64,000 bases of DNA from contig NC_083610.1 of the NCBI RefSeq assembly GCF_029168945.1, positions 73,337,580 through 73,401,579 on the forward strand, read 5' to 3'. The position numbers were made by a program, and so were the translations under genes. Below the pieces are notes generated by a model. That model saw nothing but the letters and a program-made list of their open reading frames with translations. It did not search any database and was not told the DNA's origin. This DNA comes from Cannabis sativa (Eukaryota > Streptophyta > Magnoliopsida > Rosales > Cannabaceae). Positions 49,801 through 60,186 of the stretch are shown one piece after another (position 1 is the stretch's first letter; each line of letters begins with the position of its first letter).

Positions 49801-52230
49801 TGTATTGGGAGCTGCATTATTTTGGCTGTTGACCGATGATAAATTTGTGGACATATTAGTACCACCAACATTTTCATCAACCTCAGACTCTGTATCACTA
49901 TCATGCTCATGAAGTCTCTTTATAGCAGCTCTTACTTCATCTTTAACTCTGCTGCCATCAGCAGTTTGCTTGGTTGTTACTGCAAACTCTGAAACTCGAT
50001 GAAGATTTGTTTGCATTTGTATCCATCGGTTTAAAGTTGGGAATCTGTTCAGCAAATATAAATTTAAATAGGTAATCACAGAGTAGATTATTTACAAGGA
50101 TGAATAACTTCAAGGAGTTTTAAGCTAACCTCTCTGATTGATCAAGAGCAAACTCGTAAAACAAACGATTCGTATCAGGTGCTTCGAGCAATTCACCATG
50201 CAAAGAGCTTGATGTAGAAGAGTCACTTCCACTGTATAAAATGCTACTCCCAAATACACATGCTAATACTGCCCTAACTGGCGATATTTTAACCAAGTGT
50301 TTTACGATATCCAGCTGTAAAGGGTAGAGAGGGATGCCAGGTAATATTGATGACCAGTCATAACAATTAGGTTCACCTTTTGAAGAAGGTGATGGTAGTT
50401 TATTCTCTGACCCGCTCTTAATGCAAGAGGGTACAATTGGAATGCAAGCCCATCCTTGACCAGAGCGTGGAGGATACACTGACGGCACACACGCTGAAAT
50501 AACTTCATGAACAAAGTCAGCACACATAATCTCAGCCACCTTGCTAGCAGCATCAGTACTACCACGGTCAAATACAAGGCGAGTTAAAAGCTGCAAACAT
50601 GAAAATATCAAATCAATACATATACTATCCAGAGAAAACCCTCAAATACTCAGTTGGTCCCACTCAAACATGAGTCAAAACAGAAGTCTAAATGTAACAA
50701 TAACTAACAAACAGTGATCCATCCAGAAAAGGATCAACCTTTAAGATATAATTAAAACAATAAAATACTCCAAACATCAAACTAAAACAAAATTTTCATA
50801 ATTCAAATATATATATATATATAAATATATATAAACTTCAAACAAATCTGCAATGTATTAATTTTAAAGAAAATACAAGTGGAAAAACCACATGTATCAC
50901 CTACATATAAACAGCGAAACATTCCAATTTCCTAATTAAACAGATAAAGGAATCTCTTTGAACCCCTTAAAGTTATGCAACCAGAGGGAAATCCAGAATG
51001 ATTCAGATAAGTTTCAACTTGATTTTGAAATATATTCTTTTGAATACAGTTAATACATATCAACAGAAGCATTATGCATTGAATATTTGCAAAGACCACC
51101 TCACCAATGATCCTACAGATGATGGCTGGGTACGCAAATAAAAATACTAGGCATATGATTATTCCAAGTGTCTAATAAATATCACTGAGACAAAAAATTC
51201 ACTAATAATAATAATAATGAACACACGAGCTCTTTCAACGTAGCACATGTAATAAGTGCTGAAATGATCAATTATTTGATCCAAGTGAAAGCTCCTAGAA
51301 CGTGTTCCACAGGTCAATATGCAAAATACACCAACACATTTTCATGTACGTTTTATATACATACATATAACATATATATTAATATATGTATGAAACAATA
51401 CACTTATCAAAAAAAAATAATAAGAGAATAAGGTATCCTCATAGAAACAAAAAATAAACATAATTAAAAAGATCATTTCTATACAATTACCCCAACTGAT
51501 TTGTATTACTCAAGAACTTAATATTGCCAGAAACTCCCTAATAAACTTGGGAGGAGATCAATAAGACATTTGACATTGCCTCTTTTTAAATATATACATA
51601 ATTGCCAGAAACTAAGTAAATCTCTTTCCACTTATAGCTTATATAAATCAATCCAAAAGTACTTGTAGAAAAAGAAACATGTCCGAAATTGATTCCATCA
51701 CAAATCAATAAAATAAACTTGGACAAGAACATTAGCAAACAAACAAGAAAAGTTTTCATAACAAATCAACCATAAACTTGACAGCAAATAACTCAATTAT
51801 GAAGATATTGTCTTACATCCTTAGGCCACTCATACACGAGTGAGAAAAAGTTGAAGTCATGAGTTGTATCAGTCCCATCTACTATGTCACCAATCGCAGC
51901 AATATGAAGAATAAACTGTGAAAGATAGGTTGTGGGTTTGTTACTTATGGGACCAAATAATCTCTTCTCTGTCTCCTTTACATCATAATCCACAGGCTGC
52001 TCATTAAAATCGCCAGGGGCTGAAGGTAAAGCTTTCTTCTTTATAACTTTTAGCCCTAGCCCAAGAACCCCTTCCTTGTCAAAATCAGAAAAAGCCTTCT
52101 GATCAGAAGGCTGGCCTTCACCTTTAAGAAAATTTGGTTCTGCTTCTTCATCTGCTATAGCTCTTGCTAGATTATGGAGCTTACCTAAAGTCATGAAAAG
52201 AAAAATATTGTTACTATCACGCAGTGTGTG

Positions 52231-52275
<45 letters not shown>

Positions 52276-55200
52276 GAGAGAGGCAAATGAAGGGGAAAGA
52301 AAAAAGTACCACTCAGAAACTGTCGTTTTCCCTCATGAGCATCTTCAATCATCTGATGCAGCATAGCAAGAGCACGTTCCCTTTGTCCCTGTCGGAGAGA
52401 TTCTTTTTGCGAAGAAATGATTAGCTCTCCAGACAAAATACCCTGAATAGCTGGAGGGTTGTCCTAGAAGAGTGTCGGGGAGCACATTCAGTAACCAAGT
52501 AATATTTCTAGCAGAAATGTAACATACCTCAAGAACTCTAAGAACTGAAACTATAAACATCAAAATAGAAGTTCAAATATTATCTGCTACTAAAACAATG
52601 TAGGTAGAACAGTAAGACAGTGATAGAACAAATGTTCATTGCTCGACAAGCAAAAAAAAAAATAGCCAGAAAAAAGCAATTAATGATGTATTTTCAGTCT
52701 TAATACATTTGAATGTTAACAAGCCATTTAGATAAGAAGGAGAAACATTTTCAAGGTTGGGAATTTTTGGCCAAATTACAGGGGATCCAAGAAAAGGTGA
52801 ATAGATGAAATGTGGCTGTGTTTGGCGATTTAAGAAAACAAGCTTTTCTAAAACAATCGGGGAGCTGGATAGTATGGAAGTGTCAAGGAGATGAAACGAT
52901 CAACTTAAAATTAATAAGAGGGAGGTTAAAATATGAGTTGCAGAAAGATATACATATTTGAGGAAAGAGCTCTATGAAATCTATATTCACTTGTCTGAAA
53001 CAAATATATTCATCAAAATGAGAAATACAACCAAAAGAAGAGAGAGGAATAACAACTCTCACAAAGTACCCCTGAAAAACCAAAAGATTTGTGACTGAGA
53101 GGCGGCTTCAAGTTTTCCTTTGGGTATCTTCAGTTTAAATATTAACCTCTCTTTCTATGAATTACAAGAAATAGTAGACATCTGCTTGATCTTCTTTGGC
53201 TTTACTATTTTGGATGTAGGCTCTCTCCCAGCCTTGGAGTTCAAGCCAACCTTGTCCTCGATCTTTTATGAACATTTTTTAAGATAATAATAAAGTGAAA
53301 TGACACTATCAAAGTCAGGCCAGTTTTCATTGACCTATGAGAGCTTTTAATTCAACAGCAGGAAATAAAAATTTTGATACCTTATCTAAGAGCTCGTTTA
53401 GACGCTTAAGGACCCTTCGTGAAACAGAAATAACACCTACTTCAAGAATTTGATCCCAGTATGTTGAACCTTTTTTGGGAGAGACACCTGGATAAATCTC
53501 AGATAACATAACTTGAGCCTACATGATTACGGAATAAAAAGACTTAAGTCTGCATAGTGCAAATGATAAATAATCAATACACACTTAAAAAAGCAAGCAA
53601 CCAAAAACCATTTCTCTTAACCGGAAAAGTTGCAGAACTTAGAAACTAAAAATGCAAAGACACAAAGAGAAAGTTAAAGTTGTTCTTCAAGACCTGATAC
53701 AGTTAATGTAAACCAGGGAACTATTTTATTTTAACTCAAAAATTATCAAAATAACTGCAGTGCAAAGAAACAAAAAGAAAGGTCAATGATAGTTCTAACT
53801 TGTAATAGGAAAGAGCATGGAAGGAGCATTGCATCAAAGATAGTTGAAATAGTATAGAGAATATTGTTAAGCTTTATCATTAATCAATGATTACTTGGAG
53901 GAAATTACTAATCAGTTTTCTGTCAAGGTATGTGGATCCATTTGGATAATGTATACATAGAAAATAAGAATTTCAAAAGACACAAGAAAAAAAAAATCTG
54001 AGTGAGAGATTCTCCTATATGTAGATATTTTATATCAAAAGAAAACCAAGACAAATAAAACAAATTATTTTGTTAAAAAACATTTGTTTTTCTAATTTTA
54101 AACGAGTATAATTATTATGACCCCCTCTATGAAATATATAGTAACTACCTGATTCAGAAGCTGCTGAGAGATCTTTGCCGACCGTGCAGAAGTAGCAGCA
54201 ATATCGATACAAAGAAGAATCTGGCAGGAAAAACATACAATTTACTATAACTAAGTTCTCTTTCAGGAAAAAAAAAAAAGTAGAAACTGGAAGTTCTAAC
54301 AATATCAAAACACTCTGCAACTTGCAGAGGAAATAAAGAAAATAAATACAAGAACTTACAGCAGCCAAAGGACCTAATTGGGTGCGTAAAGATGAAAAAT
54401 CAAGATCTAGCTCCAAAGAAGTCCCATCAGCAGCACGAGACACCACTTCTTCTACCTGGGAAGGTATTAGTCCACAAACATAAAGAAGTAACAAACAATA
54501 TTTGATGTAAGCAAACATAAGTACTAACGTTGAAAACATCACAATTCACAATATAGAAAATGTGGTGCTCAATATTCATCAATAATAAATGAATAGTCAA
54601 ATTCAATACTATTATCCCACTTCCTAAAATAGCTATAGTGAATTACCGATAAATATGTGCAGAAATAGAATTAGAATAGTAAAAAGAGAAGCAGTACCCA
54701 AAGGAAAGATCAATTTGTAGATCTAGTATTATGGTAAACAAGATTCCTAGATAAACAATTTTCAAAAAAAAAAGAAAGAAAGAAAGAAAGAAAAAGCATA
54801 TATAAGAAAAGAAAAAGAAAAAGTAAAATTCATACAGATGCTCTTCTAACTGCATTGTCCACCCACTCAGCTAATTCTAGGGTCGCTTTGTCTTCTGCAG
54901 ACAATGAAAATCGATTAACAGCTTCTTCTCCAATGTCATACTTTGATCTTTGCAAACAGCTGCATAATAATAAAATATTATTATATTCCCCTTAACATGA
55001 TCTGAAGCAGGGGCAACAGTACAAAGTACAAACATGCAAAGTCATGTAGTCCAACTATTTTGAATAGCACAAAACAGTATGCATCATAGTCTCTCCAAGA
55101 TTCCAGAAATTATATTTGACTAAAACCGAAGTTGTAGCTTTTTCCAGTGTGGAAAAACTTACTTCAACCTCCCAAACTTGCAACTAATATGCATTGTGTC

Positions 55201-58200
55201 CCATGTATTGAATCATCAAATCGACTTCGGGTTAATTATGTTCACTGTCAATACAGAGCAATTACTGACGAGTAACCAAAAATTTTCATTTCAAACCATT
55301 AATATTAACCTATTATTGAGTCAGAGTAGACACATTGCACTTTTATGGGAGGGTATGATGGTTACATTGGAGCATAAAGTGAAAATGAATTCATTCATGA
55401 GTGTAAACAGCTGCAAAATGCAAATAAGACCGACAAATATCAAGACACCGGTCCAACTCTACAGAGCACCAATTTCAGGGACGATATAGGTAAGAACCAA
55501 CCAAAGCTAAGTTTACCTCAGAAGGACCCACTACTTTGATGTTCACACAAGACTTTTGCACACCCATTCTTAACTTCTTGGAAGCAAAATATCGACCAAA
55601 ATGGAGAGAAATGGGAGGATCTTCGAAGGAATTGAAAATGGGGCTGAATTAGTATGGGCAAACATCATATTCTGGGTGGCTACATGGTTACTTAAGTCGA
55701 AAGGGTTTGAGGGATTGTCTTTTCGAGACCTAATCATCTTACACTACTTATCCTTAGGTGTATTGTTCCGAAGTTACAGTCTAAGACAAGTGACCTCTAT
55801 CTCTTTTTCAAAAGATAAATAGATAAATTTTTTTTTTTTGAAAAAGAGAAAGAGGCCACTTGTCTTAGACTAACCCCTCCCCATTTTGAATTAAGAGCCT
55901 CACTTGTGGTGGAGGAATACCTTGGTAAATAAAGTCAAATATTGCTATAAAACAAGCTCAGTAAACAAAACATAACAAATCATTGATAAATAAATAAAAT
56001 ATTAGACCGAGAATTTAGCCGCAAAGTGCACAACCGAACAATTGCCCAATCCTAAAACTATATCGTTATTATAAATTGAAAAAGCTCTCCTCACAATAGA
56101 TAATATATCAGCAGCACCTTGAGTTTACAAGATGATGATAAGATACATCTACATAAGATTTTCTCCACATTGAATGTTCACAAAATATAATCAAACCCAC
56201 ATTATGTATTTGAAGTAAAAGGAAAAATTAATTATCTCACAAAATTTCTCTATAACAACTCATAAAACTCACAGGTTAAGAAGCTTAGATGGGGCTGCAC
56301 GTAGCACAGTCAATGCCTCCTCCCATCTCCACTGGCGTTCAGCTAAAGGAAGAAGACGCTGCAAAATTGATAACCGCCATTCCCATTCTTCAATGAAACG
56401 ATTAGCTATTGACACCCTCCACTCTAATGCATGCCTTCCACTTGTAGTCAAACCATCAGTTTGAGCATTTTGCAGTTCAGTTACAGCTGAAGGAACATTG
56501 CGACGTAGTATATCAAGTAGCAATCCTGTAAATGATAGAACCATTTTGTTTGCCCCTTCAGATGTACTAAGATCATTATGATCCCACGCACAAGTATCGG
56601 GTGACTCAGTATAGCTTTGAGATGACATGCAATGCGCCAAATTAAGAGAGAGATAATCCATGTGTAATAGTGAAATTATAACATTCACCATCATTATCTG
56701 CATCATCAGACAAACTACATGTCACGTAATCATCAATATTTGGAAAGCAAAATCAAAAGAATAAAGTTTTAATTTGACAAGCTTAGTTACAACTTGCATG
56801 ACAAGCTTTCAAAAATGAAAATGATTAAAGTTTTAAAAGACAAGCTTAGATCACCATTGTTAATATATAATTTTGCTCAAGGTGTTCAACACTCAGTCAT
56901 GAACAAGGGGTTTGGAAGGGGGAAAAACAAGCAAAAAAGAGGGTGTGGAAAGTTAAAACTAAGGTTGTTTGGTAAAAAGAACGAGTAAATCCTACTACCC
57001 TTCACATCCTTCACACCATACCTTCTCCCCTCCCTCCTACAATACAGATCATTAAAGGAATGCCACATTGAAGTCCTACTCAACAATAATAAAATTTTAA
57101 GGATTGAGGAGTAATGGAAACAGCTATTCTCCATACTTTCCACAGTTTGCATATTGGGCAAGAATAAAAATAGAGAACATTCAATAATGTGTACTTATGG
57201 GTTGAACTTCTTGTGGATGAAAAGATGGGGAGGAGCATGATGGAGCAATATAAACTACTAAAAGATAAAAAAAAAAAAAACTAGGAAGCTTAAAGCTGAA
57301 AAATTGCAAATCACATTCAAAAGACCTTGCGTGGAATATTAGTAATAGCATCCAGGTGGCTTTGAAGATCTTTCAAATGACAAAAGGGCTCTTGATGATG
57401 ATTTTCTCTTTCACCAGACATGCTCTTCTGCATTGCTCGAAGTGCAAGAACAGCTGACTCTAGTGCATAGCGCATGTGCATAAGTTCAATATCCTGCAGC
57501 CTATGAAGGAAAAATAAAAAGAAAGCACCATCAGCATATATGGAAGAATAATGATGAAAATGATTATATCTAAGCTATAATGCTCAAGTTCTTATATCAA
57601 GAACAAATCTAGGAATTAGTCTCAAGTTTACTACCAGCATTAACTCATCTCCAAACAAACCACGGATGCAACACACATAAGCAGCCTTATAAGTTAGAAC
57701 ACGCAATCAAAGGACATGTATGTATTTATTAAAACTAAACCATGTTGTAGGAAATGAGAACCATACATCAAAGTCCTAGTCATTACAATACTATTACGCA
57801 AACCTTACATAACAGCATCAGCATCAGTATCAGAAAAATGATTGATGAAATTTGCATTTTCATCTAATATAGAGTCGAGAGCAAGCAAAAAAGACAACCA
57901 GTAAGCAGCACTATGCCAAAATGCCTACCAATATACCCAACTATTTTGTACTATCATGTGCAGACTTGTGGCACAAGCCTAATGGAACAAAATTAAACAA
58001 GCACCCTCACCAAAATCTCTATGCTACGTGTTAGAATACTCACCTCTGCCAGGCAGCCAAGCTAGAGGCAATCGGCTGCATACTGATCAACTTAATGGCA
58101 TCTTGAAATTCTATTTGTGGCACAACATCAAACAATACCTGTACACAATCATATGATCACATATTAGCATTCTTCATTTATCATCGCTACAACAATTTAG

Positions 58201-60186
58201 AAATTCCAAACTACATAACCATCCCCATTAGTTCAATGTTTTTTTGCTGATTGACCACCTTGTTATTTCAAATTAAAACAATTTTCCCAGTTACACATCT
58301 ATTCATTTGCAATGTGCCACTTCTATTGGATATTCTTTTTGAAAGAATAATTGTACCATTTTAACTTAACAAAAATCAAATGGACAGAAGGAAGTTGGCC
58401 TAACATGTTTCTTTAGGAAAAAAAAAAGAACACCTTTGTATTAATATGAGGAATAATAGGAAGAAAAGAGATCAAAGAAGTTCGCCTAACATGTGATTAT
58501 ATATATTAGAAATTCGGATCTTGAGAAAGTTGGATTTGGCATTCGCAACTTTCACTCAGGTTTCGCAGAGGCACTGTTCTGGTAACTGTTAAGATGGAAG
58601 GTTATATATGTGCTCAATGCTCAAACATTCAAACAAGCGACAAATAAGGGGAACAGACTTTTTGTTAAACAAATTTGACATAGCATGTTGCCCCTACTAA
58701 AATATATCAAAGTGGGCATTTAAAAAAAGTATTGCTGAAGAACAAAGTGTTTCAGGTGAAGACATTTTAAATTCAATGTTGCTTATATTTGGTGTGTTAT
58801 TGCCCATATTAACATGATAACAGAACCATTACAATAATTTTTCAAAAGCCAAAAAGATCTAGAGTTGCAATGATGGTCATCGAAAGGCAGAACTCATGGT
58901 TGATCTTGATGCCCATCGTTCTCCAAATCAATAATATATACCCTACAACCTTACCCGAAGAGGACTTTGAACTGAAAGTCTTTCCAACACAAAATTTTGA
59001 ACAAATGGGTCTAATTGAGCATCATCACTTCCAAAGGATATTTGTTCCTTCCCGGACAACATTAACGAAAATTTTGAATTCCAAGCTCGACCAGAATTGA
59101 CACATGCAACGAATGAGGAAATATCAAGTTGATAACACAAAGAATCACAGAGATGTTCCACACAAGATATCTGTCAAAAAATAAAAACACATAAATCATA
59201 ATCTCATAGTTCTTAGCTAGTAACGATTTAACACCAGAAAATATCAGACTAATAATTGAAAAATAGAAGTACCTCGTCTGATTGGTTTCCATAAAGAGAA
59301 GACTCTTCCAGACGGAGTACTTGAGATTTACTAGTCCAAAAAAGTTGCATTAATTCTCTCCGTTCTGTTGTCTTGCCAGATAATATATCCCAACCCATAC
59401 AAGCTACCAGGGGTAGGAGACGTGGAAACAGTGAAAAGATCTACCACAGGAAAACAAGCAAGGTTTTCCAATAAAAAATCAGTAATTCAGGCATGTACAA
59501 TTAAATAACTGACTGACGAAAATAATGAAATTATACTCACATATTCAATTAAACATAAAACTGGAGACATACATTGCTAGTTTCTTCAAGTTGATTTCTC
59601 TTCACAGCAGACAACGCAGTATCCATGACACACTCAAGAACATGCTGTCCAGAGACTCGAGCATATTGACACACGTCTCTCATGCAAGAACTGACCGCGG
59701 CATTTAGGGGCAGAGTTTTATTATGTAAATCAGAATTAAAGTCTAATTTCTTAACAAATCTTTGGAAACATTCCAAAGGAGGTGGAATTTGGTTATTATC
59801 AAGAGATTGATACAACTCAATCTCTTTTAAAAGCAAGCCATCATGGAGATCCTGCGGAAATCAATTATCAGTTCAATATAGCCCTTAAATTGTAATAAAT
59901 AAACTTCCATGTAATCTTTGGCAATGCATTTGTTTCATAAAATACCACTCCTTTTATCCTGGAATTATTAGGTAGGTATTGGCAATGCATTTACCAACCC
60001 AGGCCAAGAATTCTACCACTCTGATTTATAATGAGTAAATGAAAACAAATATACCTGTAGCATTTGAATGAGAAATCTACAATTAGATGCAAGAGCTGCA
60101 CCATAAATCATCAACAATTTTTCTCTCTTGGCATGCCAAGAGTCTCCATATTCCTCCCATCCTAGAGAAACCACCTTCAATAAATC
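31801..60186 (-). CDS. ZFYVE26/spastizin homologue, large partial gene (35 exons in window)
   Basis: I assembled 35 exons joining in frame into 6,681 nt (2,226 residues plus stop), all with GT-AG introns. Plant members are about 2,500 residues, so roughly 270 N-terminal residues lie beyond 64000. Recognisable stretches include [47 protein letters not shown] and the C-terminus [12 protein letters not shown], which I know from the Arabidopsis protein annotated as zinc finger FYVE domain protein (At2g25730). The chain is mostly helical repeat-like, with charged, serine-rich loops (exon 23: [18 protein letters not shown]). I see no FYVE zinc finger in the window. Animal ZFYVE26 works with spatacsin and AP-5 in lysosome reformation and autophagy; the plant role is not established to my knowledge. 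Exon coordinates are in the two block entries. Confidence 0.9.
32281..32480. repeat. Diverged minisatellite, four units of about 40-57 bp
   Basis: Each unit has CTTGTAYMCC, then a CACATCATCGTGAA-like core, then TCTGTACTTACTCT and a variable TATAACCTTGTA spacer missing in the first unit. Unit starts: 32281, 32321, 32374, 32429. Intronic. Confidence 0.75.
32714..32732 (+). mobile_element. Micro-retroinsertion: TATCTC plus A-tail with 13 bp target duplication
   Basis: The 19 bp insert TATCTC followed by about 13 A is bracketed by two exact copies of AGTTCATGTTTAT (32701-32713 and 32733-32745). This is the signature of target-primed reverse transcription with nearly all of the element lost. The six-base body is too short to assign to a family. 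Confidence 0.7.
33127..33279 (-). mobile_element. 5'-truncated LINE tail (about 150 bp)
   Basis: On the - strand the text ends CCTTGCTCTTTTTCAAAAAAAA. Upstream of that it carries the LINE 3' UTR words TAACCATGGTTTTCC, CCACAAGTGAGG and TCTAAGACAAGG, as in the full copy ending at 37507. The flanks GAAGGGAAATT (33116-33126) and GAAGAGAAATT (33280-33290) form a candidate 11 bp duplication with one mismatch. It lies in the intron between exons ending 33555 and starting 32986. Confidence 0.7.
33429..33453 (-). mobile_element. Ultra-short LINE insertion (about 8 nt of LINE plus A-tail)
   Basis: On the - strand the insert reads CCTTTTTC followed by about 16 A and is flanked by exact 13 bp duplications GATAAATATTCTT (33416-33428 and 33454-33466). 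The CTTTTTCA-An ending equals the 3' terminus of the other LINE copies in this gene, so only the last few bases of the LINE were copied. Confidence 0.75.
35611..35661. repeat. 18 bp tandem repeat, 2.8 copies
   Basis: The unit ACTATTCATAAGAGAAAT is repeated without mismatches at 35611, 35629 and (partly) 35647. It lies in an intron of the ZFYVE26-like gene. Confidence 0.85.
36321..36420 (+). mobile_element. tRNA-related SINE-like fragment
   Basis: Contains TCTAACTCAAATGATAGGG (box A-like) and, about 30 bp on, GGGGTTCAAATCTC (box B-like), the spacing of an RNA polymerase III promoter in tRNA-derived SINEs. It lies on the + strand, antisense to the gene, directly abutting the splice donor of the exon ending at 36423. 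No tail or target duplication was identified. Confidence 0.45.
37696..41355 (-). CDS. LINE ORF2: endonuclease-reverse transcriptase
   Basis: 1,219 residues, no interruption. The N-terminal APE-type endonuclease has TWNVRG (5-10), LQEVK (Glu36), GGDFN (138-142) and SDHSP (222-226). The RT has DYRPISL (511-517), [11 protein letters not shown] (581-591), [10 protein letters not shown] (637-646) and the catalytic FADD box (686-689). A zf-RVT zinc-binding domain lies near the C-terminus ([18 protein letters not shown]), followed by [14 protein letters not shown]. It would nick target DNA and prime reverse transcription of LINE RNA there. All catalytic motifs are present, so the protein looks functional. 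Confidence 0.95.
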   Translation of the reverse strand: MRILTWNVRGSGDKMKKKAIKATISKVNPDLVVLQEVKKTAVDRKFIGSIWRSRFKAWILMPAIGRSGGTLLVWDTRRIKVLKSMVGEFSISVLIEAEGRRPWWFSGVYGPCSYKDRLAFWDEMAGLSAICGDMWCLGGDFNVVRRLQEKLNSNSWTKSMKMFDQLVRELKLMDPNLNNGKFTWSNFRSKPICCRLDKFLFTNNWSNAFTFVRQEMLVRIVSDHSPVVLDSNPPSWGPSPFRFDNQWLEHNMFSRSFESWWQKTEGSGWEGTKFMSKLREVKGKIKEWSKKTFDNNHLIKTAMERRLMYLDSLEASDEWNHALMEERRAIKKEWQQLVFEEERGVWLKSKCKWAKEGDANSRFFHNLLNARKSRNTISRIEREYGSIIEEKEEIVKEITSFFSSLYTSERRVGRSVEGIDWHAIPDDSARHLERPFDESEVREAVFSCEGSKAPGPDGFSLALFQSQWEVIKEDLMKVVKSFEKDGIIQGSINETFICLIPKKLSSCRVRDYRPISLITSVYKIIAKMLSIRLRGVLGETILETQSAFVEGRQILDSVLIANETVEDYRSRGRSGLVFKIDFEKAYDRVEWEFVDLVLCKKGFGETWRKWIKGCISSTSFSVFVNGAPRGKFSGSRGLRQGDPLSPFLFTLVADVLGRMTNKAVSSGNISGFLVGKERVQVSHLQFADDTLFFIDNEQSLHKLLRLVEAFCAISGLKINMSKSQLLGICTDEEIVSKLARRIGCEIGSWPLQYLGLPLGGSPRKWSIWELVLDKCAKRLDGWKCAFLSKGVRLTLIQSVLSSLPLYFLSLFKAPKSVTKALEKMMRDFFWESSESTGGDHLVAWDEVCRPRHEGGLGIGRLDLRNKSLLMKWLWRFPLEQNSLWHRVVVSRYGKADNFWDSKKGSRLSPKGPWRNISDLYDEFLGLVRFKIGRGDRIRFWEDVWIDDYPLATAFLDLAVISKGRNTPINEMIVDEGLPGRWVESWNFKFRRHLMDRELPSFISLMQKVEHVKVLSISEDSRIWKPDPSGVFTCKSAFSWLTSNPSTRGLDWTKTLWKSCVPSKVKVFGWLVALDKVNVHDKVKKRKPFLYISPGWCVCCKGSGEDVGHLFLDCKYIRRLWRYVLAEFELSCVMPRSVSQLIASKLTGGKRRLKLWKIVILATIWAVWLERNARIFEGTTKSEADVWEQVKFWTATWVFRTKHFEDLSFLDLCREWKTIV
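41407..44400 (-). CDS. LINE ORF1 protein (DUF4283-like)
   Basis: 998 residues from the ATG at 44400; the four codons before it begin with TTG, so ATG is preferred. The protein would bind element RNA in the ribonucleoprotein. Residues about 280-450 resemble the DUF4283 domain of plant LINE ORF1 ([16 protein letters not shown], then [15 protein letters not shown]). The C-terminal third is acidic, then basic at the very end. I see no CCHC zinc knuckle, which many plant LINE ORF1 proteins have. It ends with TAA; ORF2 starts 51 bp later in the same frame, so a stop readthrough or re-initiation step would couple them. Confidence 0.85.
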   Translation of the reverse strand: MHVRSFNGLPGHDKSWSSRHRGPTGHGKKNIHDPTGFGGEKCSESGSPRPHRYWSFRTEHKVFMLTLSNDGGMVRICERTRIAGFEIAVTIDAAAWILEKLEEIQKKDGRQRNSFKRSFRNYTISCFLEVFQNTKGVFLKISVLRNNMVKMVIVPEEKEARGWREFEDCLSSLLRRKPMGRIEDIPVANNKASWANVVKQSVDKEVAPQKYGSKARDESGRHQKQQRNMKYGNLGEWDFLPSFKPGFWFKNNFPAKRLNQKNFTEYLSAKQCTKDWKLAVIMFKDNSESSWSCIFFNLLSMELGKKLEVSQLFDDRTIIWCKDENEKEELLKLKQKKVAGACAVVTFVNWSLEKQSKDVKIDCRGSWIGIEGLPISLWRMKTMRKIGALCGGLLDVDKETTEMNFLPHLRLKLEGHSDGFIPEILAVTIDNLHLVLKFFKLNDRNYRFNGGFSTLWFQDTAMCRLIENDDEGFEEGLIEGTTRDDAGADRYTEVMKDGEAINVQNEDGAQMSENQTLVESNCIEKEVEKTGWGQAIDVTSILEVDSCCNLNAFNESSTPEAGEVEKSFSVQRKAAVEAVGHEEGHLSGTTESFEEECRSVFIDVPCVGKAKKKEEVTLKRIFGRLFQNLCGKYVDKAPDVMILLHPYDTWINGVSGINPLCVRKRLLGLGKMGLDSIGFNQLMFKSFNKRGQGHIFREMGRICERERPNINYLECLGPKVSMGQILSGPVREIAPLMGLEVMRSDMGQFNYKHLGPFTILLDQKQVRVPSSRQVKATMDNINIIFEGILKIVRPKRREEFRSADINLWEDFNARGRISSNSVIQESEQVLREEEAISERKLKVYLRKRKSISFDSDVVFEPIVGVDHFEELEKDEDRSVEGINEFRSAEDDSEEEDDSCTEKDEKNEDIVCHIKELWPEDDSLKRGSEPRELAAKTARVDLADPEERETLLFSEMDLVKSTADLGMNLILNENEEKHKIQCLKSGRKSNRELKNFDF
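52234..52282. repeat. (GA)n microsatellite in a 125 bp intron
   Basis: About 24 GA units with one interruption. In the gene's sense it is (CT)n, filling about 40% of the intron 52309-52185. Confidence 0.9.
55552..55822 (+). pseudogene. LINE ORF2 3' fragment in plus orientation
   Basis: The + strand frame reads [31 protein letters not shown]...FEGLSFRDL, matching the last about 55 residues of the LINE ORF2 at 37696. The sequence then continues into the LINE 3' UTR (AGTCTAAGACAAGTGACC, CTCTTTTTCA). It is a 5'-truncated copy opposite in direction to the gene and the other LINE pieces here. Confidence 0.8.
55827..55985 (-). mobile_element. 5'-truncated LINE tail, tail-to-tail with the previous copy
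   Basis: On the - strand it ends GGCCTCTTTCTCTTTTTCA and about 11 A, with TCTAAGACAAGTGG, CACCACAAGTGAGG and GGTATTCC upstream. Its tail faces the + strand copy that ends near 55815, so the two 3' ends form an inverted repeat of about 45 bp with a short A/T loop. Confidence 0.75.

Larger units (their letters stand above)
45142..60186 (-). other. ZFYVE26-like gene, exons 1-25 of the window
   Basis: Exons in transcript order: 60186-60055, 59851-59573, 59440-59273, 59170-58955, 58138-58044, 57500-57326, 56697-56273, 54959-54836, 54455-54360, 54220-54149, 53518-53381, 52463-52310, 52184-51817, 50590-50130, 50044-49697, 49147-48923, 48630-48540, 48406-48329, 48152-47862, 47758-47561, 47313-46825, 46277-46116, 45921-45592, 45501-45419, 45246-45142. 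The reading frame and codon phase agree at every junction. Exon 60186 opens with a phase-0 acceptor (CAG then GATTTATTG), so it is internal and the gene continues upstream. The acceptor at 57500 was chosen over a nearer one at 57493 because only it keeps the frame (CAG AG|G CTG CAG GAT). Confidence 0.85.

Noticed and set aside
57493..57500. Alternative splice acceptor (CTGCAG) seven bases inside exon 57500-57326
   Set aside because: Using it breaks the frame with the upstream exon (CAG AG phase); the CATAG acceptor one base before 57500 keeps it.
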